NCBI RefSeq assembly: GCF_025463825.1
Contig: NZ_JAODBG010000107.1
Span: forward strand, 1-32,144
From: Cryobacterium sp.
GTDB lineage: Bacteria > Actinomycetota > Actinomycetes > Actinomycetales > Microbacteriaceae
Length of the DNA: 32,144 nt
Reading direction: 5' to 3'
A program made the translations under genes and the position numbers. Within the stretch, counting starts at the first letter, position 1, and each line of letters begins with the position of its first letter. Of this stretch, positions 30,838-32,144 are shown piece after piece. Below the pieces are notes generated by a model. That model was given only the letters and a program-made list of their open reading frames with translations. It was not told where the DNA came from and did not search any database.

Positions 30838-31478
30838 CTAACGGGGGCGACGCACCGTTCACGGTGCTGATGGTGTGCACCGGCAATATCTGTCGCTCGC
30901 CTATCGCGGAGCGACTCCTGCGCGTCCAATCAGCTGCCCTCGCACTGCCAGTGATGGTGCACAGCGCCGGGACCCAATCCATGGTCGGCCACGACATGAC
31001 CCCTGAGGCCGCTCACCTCGCTGCTCACTACGGTGCCGACCCGGCCGACCACATCTCGAAGCAGCTCACCGAGCAACAAATCCAGGACGCGGATCTCATC
31101 CTCACGGCCACTCGCGAGCATCGCAGCAAAGTGGTCTCCCTCTACCCGCGCGCTGCCCGCTACACCTACACCCTCAACCAGTTCGCAAGGCTCCTGCCAA
31201 CCGCGGTCGATTCCTTCGTCGACCCCGCCAACGCGCCCCCTACGTCGGTCGAGCTTGTCGAGGCCCCGCGACCCGACCTCGCCACGCAACTCCGCGCCCT
31301 AGTACGCGAAGTCGCCGCCACGAGAGGCTTCTCCCCACCTCCACCCCACCCCGACGATGACGACATCGAAGACCCGTACCGCCAGTCAACGGCGGTGTAC
31401 GCCCGGGTGGGTACCATCCTCAACGCCACCGTGACCCAGATCGCGCAGTCCTTGGCCGCTGCAACGAGGACTCGCTAA
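30834..31478 (+). CDS. Low-molecular-weight protein-tyrosine phosphatase
   Basis: The 214-residue protein has the P-loop CTGNICRS, with nucleophile C15 and R21 (C-x5-R). EDPYRQS near residue 180 is the probable DP general-acid region of the family, although a long acidic insert precedes it. The family is usually about 150-200 residues, so this one is slightly long. Next to a BY-kinase it most likely removes phosphate from that kinase's tyrosine tail and so cycles polysaccharide assembly. Start and stop overlaps with the kinase show co-translation. Confidence 0.92.
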   Translation: MTNGGDAPFTVLMVCTGNICRSPIAERLLRVQSAALALPVMVHSAGTQSMVGHDMTPEAAHLAAHYGADPADHISKQLTEQQIQDADLILTATREHRSKVVSLYPRAARYTYTLNQFARLLPTAVDSFVDPANAPPTSVELVEAPRPDLATQLRALVREVAATRGFSPPPPHPDDDDIEDPYRQSTAVYARVGTILNATVTQIAQSLAAATRTR

Positions 31479-31481
31479 CCA

Positions 31482-32144
31482 ATGCCCCGCCCTCGTCGCT
31501 ATACGCCCCGCGACTCCTCGCGCCGCCGCCTGTGGATCTACCTCGCCGTAATAACTTTCGTGCTTGTCGACCTCCTTCTGATTTCCTGGGCGCTGGGCGC
31601 ACGTACCACCGGTTCTCCGGCCACCGTGACCGGACCGATCCCAACTTTCACCCCCGATTCAACCGCCACCCCGAGCCCAACAGCCGATGCCACGTCGACG
31701 GTGGCTATCCCCCCAACTCGCATCCTGTCCGCTCTCGACGGCACAACGGCCTGGCGAGCCACGACGGGGGAGTGCCCCAGTGCAGGTGCCCTGCCCGAAA
31801 TCACCACTGATGCAGGCGGAACATGGCGAGAGACAAACGCAACGGCTGAGGTGGAAATCACAGCGCTCCAAAGACTCACGGTAGTTTCCGAACGCCAGAT
31901 CGAGCTCGTCGGCCTCAACGCCGGTGACTGCGCTCCGCAATTCGCCCGATCATTCGTCGCCGGCGAGGACTACTCGAACGCGCCGAATCTTCTCGATGAC
32001 CAGTGGTATGTCGACCCGGCAGATCGCGCTGTTGTGCACACGCCTCGCGGTTCCGTCGCAGCCCCTTGCGCATCGGTCGTCGACCTAGCGCCCCGGCCGG
32101 ATGACGACGGAGCGGCGGCTATCACCTGTTCCGACATGAACGTT
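31482..32144 (+). CDS. Membrane-anchored protein with an Asp-box motif (3' end off window)
   Basis: 221 codons are visible. A basic start MPRPRRYTPRDSSRRR is followed by one membrane helix (about 18-38), then a Thr/Pro-rich spacer (about 40-75) and an extracellular part. TTDAGGTW (about residue 108-115) matches the Asp-box SxDxGxTW of sialidase-type and YCF48-like beta-propellers, so a propeller may continue beyond the window. Cys residues near 98, 147, 194 and 216 suggest disulfides. It starts 3 bases after the phosphatase stop, so it belongs to the same exopolysaccharide-type operon. The function is unknown. Confidence 0.75.
   Translation, partial: MPRPRRYTPRDSSRRRLWIYLAVITFVLVDLLLISWALGARTTGSPATVTGPIPTFTPDSTATPSPTADATSTVAIPPTRILSALDGTTAWRATTGECPSAGALPEITTDAGGTWRETNATAEVEITALQRLTVVSERQIELVGLNAGDCAPQFARSFVAGEDYSNAPNLLDDQWYVDPADRAVVHTPRGSVAAPCASVVDLAPRPDDDGAAAITCSDMNV

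Overview
The window is high-GC actinobacterial DNA. Leaderless-looking starts, GTG starts, many 4-base start/stop overlaps, malate:quinone oxidoreductase, an Rv2578c-type radical SAM protein and the style of the membrane proteins fit family Microbacteriaceae, and it reads like a Cryobacterium-type genome. The genus is an inference from memory and was not searched. No rRNA, tRNA or CRISPR array was seen.

Left part (1-7200) is mostly chromosomal housekeeping. It holds a partial response regulator, a GH6 cellulase-type enzyme, malate:quinone oxidoreductase (mqo), a MarR regulator divergent from a VOC-family protein with two matching operators between them, a small unknown protein, a frameshifted unknown gene followed by an octanucleotide repeat, and a DHA2-type multidrug exporter. 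Two related long GC-rich palindromes lie just after mqo and after the exporter gene.

The middle (7200-16400) holds the two most interesting units. The first is a radical SAM gene interrupted by a 349-residue LAGLIDADG intein placed exactly at the third cysteine of the iron-sulfur motif. A perfect LexA/SOS box lies 8 bp before its start codon. The second is a sensor-kinase cassette: a kinase-like gene overlapping a degenerate kinase-like gene, then thymidine kinase, then a LuxR-type response regulator overlapping an 843-residue protein. That last protein appears to carry the same active plus degenerate pair fused into one chain.

From 16720 to about 26100 is a probable acquired island. Its left edge is an IS30 transposase remnant joined to an IS481 remnant whose outer end touches the stop codon of a GntR/HutC regulator gene. 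To its right is a tightly overlapping nine-gene minus-strand operon: NitT/TauT-type ABC importer (ATPase, permease, lipoprotein), isochorismatase-type cysteine hydrolase, NodB-type deacetylase, LLM flavin monooxygenase, SDR dehydrogenase, MFS transporter and GntR regulator. It looks like import and oxidative/hydrolytic breakdown of a small nitrogen-containing compound. The substrate cannot be told from sequence.

The right part (26400-32144) is cell-surface territory. It contains a decayed Ig-like repeat gene with a hexanucleotide expansion, a secreted protein with four carboxypeptidase-regulatory-like repeats, a CPBP-family membrane protease, and the start of an exopolysaccharide-type locus (Wzz/BY-tyrosine kinase, low-molecular-weight tyrosine phosphatase, and a membrane-anchored protein with an Asp-box motif that runs off the window).
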